Shown: positions 22,943 through 33,645 of the stretch, in pieces
Layout of the letters: each line of letters begins with the position of its first letter
Numbering within the stretch: the first letter of the stretch is position 1
Assembly (NCBI GenBank): GCA_030549335.1
Contig: CM060198.1
Span: 45,969,353 to 46,033,352 of the forward strand
Direction of reading: 5' to 3'
Length of the DNA: 64,000 bases
Origin: Pontederia crassipes
Taxonomy: Eukaryota > Streptophyta > Magnoliopsida > Commelinales > Pontederiaceae
Made by a program: the position numbers and the translations under genes
Notes under the pieces: generated by a model
What the model saw: only the letters and a program-made list of their open reading frames with translations
Databases searched by the model: none
Told to the model about the DNA's origin: nothing

Positions 22943-25419
22943 TTGACATATGGCTTAATGTTGTTCGTTACAGAAATGACAAAGCAACATCGTAGTTGGA
23001 TTCGTCGTTGGAAGGATAAACGTGGCGTTATAACTGAAGAATATAAGGATGGTGTTGATGAATTTATTAATGTGGCATATCAAAATGAAGGTGTCGCTTC
23101 TTCATATGGCGAAATCTTATGTCCATGCTGGAAGTGCAAATGTTATCGGTGGAAAGTAGGATATGATTTGTAGAAAGATTTATATTACAACGGTTTCTTA
23201 CTGATATACACTAATTGGTTCTTCCATGGCGAAGAAAGATGGACTAAAGAAATAACTAATGTAGATACCAATGTGGGCGGGTCGAGCAATCTGTACAGGG
23301 ACATGATACGAGATGCAATGCTAAAAGAAAACGTTGGCAAAATATTGATTGAAGAAGACCTGAATCCTTCGGCTTCTAAATTTGATAATCTTTTGGAAGA
23401 AGCAGCTAAACCTTTAAGGGATGGATGCGTGAAGCAAACTACACTTTCTACAGTGGCACAACTAATGAACTTGAAATCAGAATTTAATATGAGTGAATGT
23501 TATTTTGACCGGATGCTTGTCATTATTAAGAGTATGCTTACAGCTTCAGGGAAATTACCAGAATATTTTTACATGTGCAAACAATTGATGAGAGACTTAG
23601 GGTTGGAATATCAAAAGATTGATGTATGTCTCAATCATTGCATATTGTACTACAAGAAAAATAACTCACTTATCAGTTGTTCTATTTGTTGGGAGTCGAG
23701 ATACAAGCTGAAAAAGAATTCCCAAAGTTCGAAAAAAATATGGCAAATGTAATATTTAGATACTTTCCCATTATTCCAAGATTGCAACGATTATTTCTTT
23801 CTGAAAAAAACTGCATCATTTATGAGGCGGCACAGAGAACGAGCACATGATGATCAAAATTCAATTGCACATCCTTCGGATGTGGAGGCATGGAAACGAT
23901 TTGATGCACTTCATCCAACTTTTTTTGTAGAATCACGCAATGTTAGATTAGGACTTTGCAACGATGTCTTCAACCCATTTGGCTCATCAAGTACTGCTTA
24001 TTCATGTTGGCCAGTTTTTGTGACACCTTATAATTTGCCTCCAAGCATGTGTATGAGACGAGAGAACATGTTTCTTACATGTATGATCCCAGGTCCTCGA
24101 TCTCTTAGTAAAAGTTTAGATATTTACTTAAGACCTTTGATTGATAAACTGAAGATGTTGTGAGAGGATGGCGTGGTTACCTATGACAAATTTTAAAAGC
24201 AAAATTTCATTATGAGAGCCACATTAATGTGGACCATACGTGATTTTCCAGCATATGGAATGTTGAGTGGTTGGAGCACAAGGTAAACTTGCTTGTCCCA
24301 TATGTGGAAAGAATACAAAATCATTTTATTTGAAAAATTATAGGAAAGTTTGCTTGTTTGATTCTCATAGGATGTTTTTACCATTGGAGAATTCGATGCA
24401 TCGCGATTGAAACTCATTTAAAAAGCATACATCCGAGAACACTTTGTCTCCAACTCATTTGACGGGACAAGAATTGCTAGAGCAAGTAAACAAGCTTAAT
24501 GAAGTCTCATTCGGATTGAAGGCCGGTAGTTATAAGCAAATTGGGTTTGGAAGTGAACATAATTGAGAGAAAAGAAGTATTTTTTGAGATTTGCCTTATT
24601 GATCTTCAAACTTGGTACGTCATAACTTGGATGTCATGCATATGGAGACGAATGTATTTAACAATATCTTCAACACTATTATGGATGTTAAAGGAAGAAC
24701 AAAAGATAGAATACAGGCTCCCGAAGACATGAAATTAATATGCAAAAAACCACAGTTAGATATCATTCATTTTCAAAATGAAAAATGCAAAAAGCCAAAA
24801 GCTACTTATGTCTTAAGCAATGATCAAAGAAAAGTGATTTTTGAATGGGTAAAATAATTGAAAATCCCCGACGGATATGTGTCAAACATATCTCGTTGTT
24901 GAATTGTCTTATTTGGGAAAATCTAACAAAGTCGTGGTGCTAAAATGTCGTTGGTTCAATCCAAAGAAAGGAGTTCGGATCGATCAAAAGTTTAAATTGG
25001 TGGATATTAACCCTCAGTCGAGACTTCAGTCATACGTTCCTTTCATATTGGCAGAACAAGTGCAACAAGTGTACTATACTAAGTATCCATCGAAAAGAAC
25101 CAAGGATGAATAGTGGGCATCATGCAAAGTGAGAAGTAGACTATTCTTAGCAGAAATAATGGTAGATGATAATGAAACATCATCCGTACCCAACGATGTA
25201 CCCATGAGTGATTACTATCAAGAAGATAGAGTGAATGAGATGATTGATGTGGCCGATGGGGTTGAGAATTTTCAATTGGTCGATGAATCTGAGCCAATGG
25301 AAGAATTCAATTCAAATGACCTCTTGGAAGTAAACTTTGATAACTTCGTTGACGATGACTCGAACCAAGATTATAGCGACGATGATGAAGATGAATCAGA
25401 ATATGAAACAAGCGAATGA
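22943..25419 (+). pseudogene. CACTA A TNP2-like transposase
   Basis: Domain order: transposase-associated domain (22973-23200, WIRRWKDKRG, GVASSYGEILCPCWKCKC), a linker with TLSTVAQLMNLKSEFN, and the TNP2 core (23540-24840, containing LGLCNDVFNPFGSSSTAYS and IPGPRSLSKSLDIYL). The protein then jumps to the DUF4216 part (24900-25110, KVVVLKCRWFNPKKGVR) and an acidic tail ending DDDEDESEYETSE at 25419. The DUF4218 domain found in the minus-strand copy and in element B is deleted between about 24890 and 24900. Stops after GYDL (23173), KIWQM (23750) and LKML (24161), plus frame changes near 24290 and 24600, make it non-functional. The motif Asp in LGLC-N-D is kept, but the usual TDG is NDV. Confidence 0.85.
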
Positions 25420-25513
25420 ATCCTATAGTTCTTCTAATGACACAAGCTTCTTACTTTTTTTTAATTATATATGATTACCGATAATAAGAGAAGATTGTTA
25501 CTTTTTTCAATCA

Positions 25514-28290
25514 TGGTTGCTAGAGGTCGCGCATCTGGATCATCTCGCTCTTCTAGACATTCAATCCAGATGAGCCAGTCATCACAACTAGCAAGTAATA
25601 TATTTATTGTCAGTTGCTTATTTATAGTTGATTATAATAATTAAATTCATTTTGTAATAATATCAATTCCTCCGCCGACGACAGGGCACGTAGTCGAATC
25701 GTCACATAGTAAGCGATCCATTGGTGGGTCTGCTCCACGTATCACTCCAGGTATGTGTCACATTGTAGGCGATACATAGTATGAGATAAATTTTTCTAAA
25801 TAGTTTGCTTTTGTGACAGTTGCTCCACCATCGTCGAGGCACATAGTCGGGACGTCTCGATCGCACGACGACGATCAGCATGTTATTTTCTGTATATTCC
25901 ATAATTTTAAATATGAGGCAAATTTTATGTATTTTATTATGATGACAATTGCTACACCACCGCCATCGATGAGATTAACGGACGCTTTACCACATTCTAG
26001 CGTTGGCGAGAGACATCTTACCCCAGGTGATATATTTATTATTATTGACATTATATTTCTCAATTAATTATATTAATTATTTTTTAATAATATCAGTTGT
26101 TACGCCGCCGATAGCACAAGCACCTGGCTCGTCACAATTTGACGAGTCGACTGCCACGGATCATGCTGCGATAGACATCACTCGAGGTGAGAACATTAAT
26201 GTACATATATCAATTATCACAACTTTAATTTGGTATGACACTAATGATTTATTTTGTATTAGAGCCCGTAGATGATGTCGGATCTTCTCAGCCTACCCCA
26301 ACTGTATCGGATGATGATTCCTCTTCGAGTGATGAAGATGGATTACACAATAATAGGGTGATCATCGTGAATAATATTACTTGACCGTAAGTGAAATAAG
26401 TTGTACAAATTTTCTTATAGTTTTGGTTATCATTGAAAATTAATTCTTCTTTGTAATTAGCAGGACCACTTTCATATCCGCTAGTACCGTGCGGGATGTC
26501 AGTGCTCTCGTTCTTTCCCACTTGCTGGAAGGGGCAGGATCCTGGAAAGATGTCTCAATTCAAATGTAGGATGACATCTTTCGAGCCTTTACGGTACGAT
26601 CTCCTATTTGGGTTACATAATTTATTTTATATTATTTTAAAATTACTAAGTTTTAACGTATTTTGTAGGAGGCAAATTAGTTTCATCCGGATCTTAGTTT
26701 AGGGATGATCCGGAGAGCTTTTGAGGAGGTCGCTGCGAAACATCTCCGAAATTGATTATACAAGTTTCGCAAGGTCATCACGTCTGCCGGCCTCACTTTG
26801 GAGCAGGGCATACAAAGATTCCCAAGGCATATTAAGCGCTCGGTTTAGGAGTCCTTATGTAGGAAGTGGTAAGTATGTTTACTTTTAAATTATTTTTATT
26901 AAATTTATAGCTTTTGAAAGTCTAAGTATTTGATGTTCATAAAGGACGGATGAACGATGGCAAATGAAGTCGAAAAATGTAAGAGTTAATCGACTTTCGA
27001 AGCTCGAGGCTCACATCCACACAGGGGGTCAATGCGATTTGACAAGCATCGACGGCGCATGACAATTTACGTACAGATTTAATTTATCAAACTTTTGACT
27101 TACACTTGTGTTATAAAATTTGAAAATTTATCGTAGAAAGAGAAAGAAGGCGGTCCTGTGTAGGGATGGCACCCGACCCTGTTCGGGGCGGGGAACACCA
27201 CCCCCGCCCCGACCCCGATGATCCGCCCCCGCCCCCGACCCCGTCCCGAATCTCCGGTCCGAGGGAAATTTTATCCCCCGCCCCGATCCCCGCGGGGCCC
27301 CGAATCCCGCGGCCCAATCCTAGTTTGGACCAGATTAAATTGAATTGAACCGATAAAAAATTGGTCAAAACTGAAAAAAAATCGGGTTGAACCATATTTT
27401 TTGGTTGAGTCAAAATTTTTTATTAATTTTTTTACTAAGAGATAATTTGATAAAAAATATTATTATAAATTTGAAAAATATCCAAGGTGGACTTTCTCCA
27501 TACTTGTCTATTCACCCTCACTTTCCTACTACTATCAATGTGGGACTATTGTTGTACACTTACTTTTTCTTTGGGGTGTGAGAATTTGGGGCCCCGCGGG
27601 GCGGGGACAACTCCCCCCGTCCCGATCCCCGAATGAGGGTTCGGGGACAATTCTTCCCCATCCCCGACCCCGCGGGGAAAAAATTCCCTGAGTTCGGGGC
27701 CCCGATCGGGGATTCCCCGCGGGACCCCGCAGGGGGCGTGGAATATTGCCATCCCTACTCTCGTGGACTTTCATGTGATCTATAAGGCCATGCATAAGAG
27801 CCGGAAGACAAACGACTTGATCACGCCCACTGCTCATAGGCTTCTTGTAAGTCTCATCACATGTTCATCTAGTTATTAACGTTAGTGCTCTATTTTTGAA
27901 ATGCGCAATGTTTAAATTTTTTAGGATGAGTATAATGTGAAAATGACTGAAAAGTATGAAGATGATCCGAGTACTCAGCCACCGGGTAATGCTTCTTCGA
28001 AGGGATGTCATGTTTTAAATTTATGTTTTTTTTATATATCATTTATATATTATATGATTGTATATTTTTCTATTTTGTGACGACCCTACTGTTTAGGAGG
28101 AGGTGGCCAGCACGACACAAGGAGAATACTTGCATGGCCTCGGCACAACCGCTCAGGTACTTAGGAGGAGCGGAGGATATGCAAACGGCCCATCTACTCC
28201 GAGCTCATCCGTTGCACCTGATATAACGCAATTATCACAACAGCTATCACAGTAGCTATCGGAGTAGATATCGCAGCAAGTGTCGCAATG
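25514..28290 (+). pseudogene. CACTA A TNP1/Transposase_24-like gene
   Basis: The likely start is the ATG at 25514 (MVARGRASGSSRSSRHS). A chain of similar exons follows near 25660-25751, 25817-25890, 25948-26028 and 26095-26187. Each opens with a TTGCTxCACCGCCG-like stretch and most end in CCAGGT or CGAGGT. Then come an acidic exon (26270-26390), FHPDLSLGMIRRAFEEV and KVITSAGLTLEQGIQR (26665-26870), a basic linker (26945-27060), and an exon split by a hAT-like element (27125-27160 and 27766-27850). KMTEKYEDDPSTQPPG (27930-27990) and a Q-rich tail follow. In-frame stops occur (for example after KHLRN near 26751). The C-terminus is fused to LTR sequence at 28292. Confidence 0.75.
27161..27757. 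mobile_element. hAT-like non-autonomous element, 597 bp
   Basis: Terminal inverted repeat TAGGGATGGC...GCCATCCCTA, with G/C-rich subterminal sequence (CGGGGCGGGG, CCCCGCGGGG) and an AT-rich centre. The flanking octamers are GTCCTGTG and CTCTCGTG, matching at 5 of 8 positions, consistent with an old 8-bp duplication. It interrupts a TNP1 exon that is continuous in elements B and C (compare 12450-12480). Open frames inside follow the G/C-rich repeats and are not genes. Confidence 0.75.
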
Positions 28291-28292
28291 AA

Positions 28293-28857
28293 GTTTAGGT
28301 CCTAGGATCATATAATATGAGTAGGAATCCTTGTGCATTTTAAATTCTTCCAAAAATATCTTCAAATCTCAAAACTGGGCTTCATCACGGCCTGTTACGG
28401 TGATTTAACAACCTAAATAGAGTTCGAATCGAGTTAGAAATAAATTTCCACGACCTGTTATAGGTTTTCATGGCCCTTACAGTGTTAAAGCAGTAGCTTT
28501 CACGGCCCGTGAAACCCTCTTCATAACCTGTGTCTTGGGCACCTTTCTGGGCATGAAAACATGCATTTTAACGGCCGTCTTCATGCCCTGTGAAAGAGCC
28601 TTCACGGCCCATGACAACCTAATTTCAGCTTTGGCAGCTCCATTGTTTTTCACTTTTTGTTTCCGTTTGAACTCCGATTTGAGCGCAATTTTCTCTGTTA
28701 GCTTCATAATTCAATTTTCTTGCTTCAACATTTGGCTACGTTTTCATTTTTGTAAAATTAATGTAAATAAGCCCATTAAATGATGCATGCTATTAGAAAA
28801 TGATTCGAAATAAGATTAAATGTATTACTAAATATATGTTATATTTTGCATGCATCA
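28293..28857 (-). mobile_element. Truncated LTR of R1 (5' LTR in minus-strand sense)
   Basis: Matches 16480-17053 of the left R1 LTR closely, including TTCACGGCCCGTGAA-type repeats and the final 'atgcatca'. It lacks about 1.1 kb on its left side, where it is fused to CACTA A. Its right end is followed by TCGCT (28858-28862), the same 5 bases that precede the left R1 LTR at 15335-15339. Confidence 0.75.
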
Positions 28858-29209
28858 TCGCTCCTCCACCAGATGCCTCCCTCCTCGATCGTTCGCTGCA
28901 CTCCTCAGCCGCTCCTCTGCTGCCAAAGTCAGACGTCGCCTTCCTCCGCTGCCACTCCTCCGCCCTCGTTCGTTGCTCTCCTCGGTCGCTCCTCCGTTGG
29001 ACACCGCCCTCCTCGGCCGCTCTGTCGGACACCGCGCTACTCTGACATCCGCTGTCCTCAGTCGGACACTGCTCTCATCCACTACCGCTCCTTCATTGGA
29101 CGCTGCCTTCCATAAGTAAGTCCCTTATGCTAATTGAAGAACACTATTTTATTGTGCTTCATTTTTGTTAACTTGAAATGAATTTAGTTTTGGTCATGTT
29201 CTTAATTAT

Positions 29210-29420
29210 GCCTTAATCTAGATGAACATCGTGACTTGAAAAATAGATGAACAAACAAATTATATTGTTCTTAACTCTGCTTCCAACTATATGTACATCG
29301 TGACTTAAAAAATAGATCAACAAACTATATTGTTTCTTAAATTCATGCCTCCAATTAGATGAACATCGTGATTTGAAAAATAAATGAACAAATTAACTAT
29401 ATTATTTCAAATTATGCCCC
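29210..29420. repeat. Three ~68-bp tandem repeats in leader intron of element B
   Basis: Units containing 'gaacatcgtgacttgaaaaa' and 'tatattgtt' begin near 29221, 29290 and 29358 and diverge by substitutions and small gaps. They lie between the CT-rich leader and the first transposase exon. Confidence 0.7.
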
Positions 29421-29619
29421 AAATCTATATTCGATGAGATTCAACTTGGAATCAAATACTAATAAATTATTATTAAATTTTGGTCTTTTTTGTCATGTTT
29501 TCATTTTAGTTAACAAGAATGTTGATGAAAATTCTTGTTAACTTAAACAAGAACATTGAAAAAAAGATACCAAAATATGATAATTCAATGATTAGTAAGA
29601 ATTTATTGAATATGCCTTA

Positions 29620-32100
29620 ATGCTATCTATTTCAGAAATCACAAAGTTAGATCGTAGTTGGATTTGTTGTTGGAAAGATAAACGGGGCGTTATAACAAAA
29701 GAATATATGGACAATGTTGATGAATTTATTAAGGTGTCATATGAAAATGAAGGTGTTGCTTCTTCATATGGCAAAATATTATGCGATGCCGAAAATGCAA
29801 ATGTTATCAGTGGAAACTAAAATATGATGTCGAGAAGGATTTATATTACAATGGTTTATTACTAAAATACACAAATTGGTTCTTTCATGCCGAAGAAAGA
29901 TGGAATAAAGAGACAGTTGATGCTATCATAAATGCCAACGTTGGCGAGTCGAGCAATTCGTATAGGGACATGATACAAGATGCAATGAAAGTGGAAAATG
30001 TTGGTGAAACATTTATTGAAGATGCTCTGAATCCTTTGACTTTGATGTGATGGAGTACTTTATTGTACATATTCCATATGAAACAAAAGTTGTTGGCCCC
30101 GTTCAAAATTGGTGGATGTATCCTTTCGAAAGATGCATGTTATATTCAAAAAGAAAGGCAAAGAATAAGGCGAAAATCAAATATTCCATATGTGAAGCAT
30201 ATTTCATTGAGGAAGTATCCAACTTCACTTCAATAACTTTGAGCCACACATACAATCATCACATACGCAAATTCCAAGAAACGATGAAGATGGTGATAGA
30301 GAAGTCAACAGAAGTATTGTATCAATCTTTAAATACACATGTCATCTTCTTGGTAAAGGACGCAAAGTTATGTTGGGCGATAGAACTTCAGTTTAGAATT
30401 ATATCCTTGCAAATTATACCGAGATGAAATTGTATCTCGAGTAAGAATATTTATTGAATATGTTATGAAATTTGGATTTCATTATTACTATGTCATTTCA
30501 CTAATTGACAATCTTCGAATTTAGGAAATTTGAAGAATTGCAAAGAGAAATCAATCCTTTAATTTCCAACAATGATTTGTTGAAACTATGATATGAACAT
30601 TTTTCCTCTTGGTTGAGAAGTGAAGTGAGAACATTTTTCCTCTTACTTTCAAATGATGAATTATACTTTTTATAATTTCTAATTATTGTTTTCTTTCAAA
30701 CATAGGTTATCAATGGCTCAGTGACCGATTTGAGAATTCGAGAAGTCAGTTATGGACCGCAGAAGCAAGTTTGTAATTATTATGGCGTGATAGTTAATGG
30801 ATACAAATTTCATACAGAAGAATATAGTCGACAACGTTCTACTATTAATAGTGTCATATGTGTTATGGGAAGTATGTGCGGGGACACGAGTTAGATTACT
30901 AAGGCATTATAGGAGAAATCATAAAATTTCATATTTGGGAAAATTTAACAAAGTCGTAGTACTAAAATATCGTTGGTTCGATCTAGAAAAGGGAGTTAGA
31001 GTAGATCCAAAGTTTAAATTTGTGGATATTAAGATTTGATCAAGACTACAATCATATGATCCATCCGTATTGGCTGAACAAGCACAATAAGTCTACTACA
31101 CTAAGTATCCATAAAAAAGAACCAAGGATGAATGGTGGACATCATGCAAAGTGAGAAGTAGATTATTCTTAGCAGAAATAGTGGTAGATGACCGTGAAAC
31201 ATCAATCATTTACAACGATGTGCATGTTGATGATTACTATCAAGAAGATCGCATGAACGAGATGATTGATATAATTGATGAAGTTGAGAACATGGTTCAC
31301 AAACTCTCGAATTTGAGACTTAAACTCTTACGAGTTCACGAGTTTAGTTATGAAATTGAGTCAATTTGGAGTGGAATCAGACTTGGTGGTAAATTTGGGT
31401 AGACTCTAGTGGACTCGGGTAGACTCGAGTAAAATCGGATAAATTCGGGTAAACTTGGTAGTGTCTACTGGTAGAATGACCAAATGCAAAAGTTAGGCAT
31501 TTAACCAAGATTTGAGGTCAAAATTGAAATGAAAATAGCATTAAATATTCATGATTTAACAACTAAGAATATTTTATGTTTTAATTTGTATGACTCATGA
31601 ACTACTTTGGTAATTTGATATATAACTTTGAACTCTTTAAATTTCAACGTGTTACATTGACTTATATATTGTACTTGCAGAGTATAATGAATTGTAAAAG
31701 ACAATGATTGAGTGAGTTGAAATACAATTCGATATGAGTGAGTTGAAATATGACCAATGAACTCAATCGATTTGAAACTTACATATAAAAATTATTTTTC
31801 ACAAATAAACATATAATGTTAAATATATACATAAAGTAATGTACATAAACTCTACGAGTTTACGCTTCGAGTTTACACTTTGATTTACCTCTCGAGTTTA
31901 CGAGATGTAAAACGAGTCAACATAAACTCAACCTTGGTTGAGAATATTCAATTAGCCGATGATGCCGAGCTAATAGAAGAGTTCACTTCAAATGAATTTT
32001 TAGAAGCGAATGTTGATGATTTTATTGATGATTCCTTGATTCAAAGATCATAGGGACGATGATGAAGATGATGAATCATAAAACCAGACAAGCGATTGAA
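29620..32100 (+). pseudogene. CACTA B TNP2-like transposase, core deleted
   Basis: Begins with the transposase-associated domain (29640-29820, WICCWKDKRGVITKEYMD, EGVASSYGKILCDAENANV) and a linker to about 30040. It then passes directly into the DUF4218-type domain (30045-30420, MMEYFIVHIPYETKVVGP, YPFERCMLYSKRKAKNK). The whole TNP2 catalytic core is missing, with a deletion joint near 30045. DUF4216-type sequence follows (30770-31290, GKFNKVVVLKYRWFDLEKGV, WWTSCKVRSRLFLAEIVVDD). The acidic tail is split by a hAT-like element at 31291-31936 and ends near 32098. Stops occur at 30425, 31037 and 31088. Confidence 0.8.
31291..31936. mobile_element. hAT-like non-autonomous element, 646 bp
   Basis: Perfect 8-bp duplication GTTGAGAA at 31283-31290 and 31937-31944. 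Imperfect terminal inverted repeats CATGGTTCACAAAC and CAAGGTTGAGTTTA (from the right end). The interior is rich in ACTCGAGTTTACGAG-like words and has no transposase. It disrupts the acidic tail of the element B transposase, whose reading 'gttgagaatattcaattagc' resumes to the right. Confidence 0.85.
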
Positions 32101-33645
32101 TCATGTAGTTGTTTTAACAAATTTAATTTTTTTTACTAAGCATGTAAGGTTATTTCAAATTTTATCTATTTTTTTTCCAAGCATGGTTACATGAGGTTGA
32201 GCCTCAGGTGGATCCCGCTCTTCCAAGCGCTCACTCCAGTGATGCCCCTCGACCACCGGGTGATATATTTATTGTGTAGCTTATTTGTATTCAACTAATT
32301 TGTACTAATTAGAGACATTTTTTTATTGTGACAATTGTTCCACCATCGACGGGGCACATAGCCGAATCATCACATAATAGGCAGCCTAGTTGAACATCTC
32401 AATTGCATGATGACGATCGACATGTCACCACAGGTTACTTTTTGTGTATTTAATAAATTTAAGTACATGCAAATGTTTCAACTATTTTTTAATGGTGGCA
32501 GTTGCTCCACCGTCGATGGGTATTTTTTGTGTATTTTTTAATAGCCGGACCATCACAACGTAGGTAGTCCATTGGTGGATCGTTACGGTTGCACGACGCT
32601 GATTGACATGTCATCTCAGGTTATTTTTTTGTGATTTAATAAATTTAAGTACATGCAAATGTTTTAACTATTTTTTTATGTGACAGTTGCTACGCCTCTA
32701 CCGAGACCGTGGATGCTTCTTCACATTCCAGAATCCATTCCACACGACCACGTGATGACGACTGACATATATTACGCTAGGTGATATATTTATTATTATT
32801 ATATTTATAATTGACACATAATTATATTAATCATTTTTTTATTTTAATGATTGTTAGTTGCGACAACGTCGCCGATGAGACACACACTTGGATAGGCACA
32901 TTTTGACAAGCGGACTGCCATGGATGAGGCAGCTCTAGATATTGCATGGGGGGCGAACTTTGATATTGATATATGAATTGTCATTAGTTTAATTTTTTAG
33001 TACGCTAATGTTTTCTTCTGTAGTAGGGTTCGTCGATCAAGTCGGATCCTCTCAACCTACTCCAGCTGCAGCTGATGATGATTGCGGATGATGAGCCATT
33101 TCAGCAGAAGAAGAGGGATTCCACGATAATGGGGTTGTCACTGTGAACAACATTGCTCGGTCGTAAGTTAAATAAGTTATTTCATACCCGTTTTATAGGT
33201 TTGTTTATGTTTACAAAATTAATTATTTTTCATAAACTGCAAGACCACTTTTATACCCGCTTCTATCGTGAGGGATGTCTCTTGCCCTTTCCCACTTGCC
33301 AGAAGGGAAAGGATCGTGGAAAGATGTCACAATTCAAGTGTCGGATGACATTTTTTTGGCATTTACTGTATGATCTTTTTTTGCATTGGATATTTTGTTT
33401 TATATTATTTCTTAATTACTAACATCTATCATATTTTTTAGAAAGCAAGTAAGTTACATTCAAATCTAAATTTAGGGACGATCCGGAGAGCATTTGAGGA
33501 GGTGGCTGCGAAACGCCTAAGAAATCGGCTATATAAGTTTCGCAAAGTCGTTACGTCCATTGGCCTCACTTTGGAGCAGGGCATACAAAGATGTCCGAGA
33601 CATATTAGGCGCTAGTTTTAGAGTCATTATGTAATAAGTTGTAAG

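Larger units (their letters stand above)
19872..28292 (+). mobile_element. CACTA element A (3' end lost)
   Basis: Starts CACTACACGAAAATTGGCGACGCC-like (only the first 13 bases form the terminus) and has about 1.8 kb of 5' subterminal repeats and AT spacers. A CT-rich leader (21790-22385), a TNP2-like pseudogene (22943-25419) and a TNP1-like pseudogene (25514-28290) follow. At 28292 the 3' end of the TNP1 gene is fused to the middle of an R1 LTR, so the 3' subterminal repeats and terminus are deleted. It sits inside R1. Confidence 0.75.

Noticed and set aside
28793-29119. Overlapping open frames on both strands
   Set aside because: Continuation of the CACTA B leader plus the LTR end; no conserved motif.
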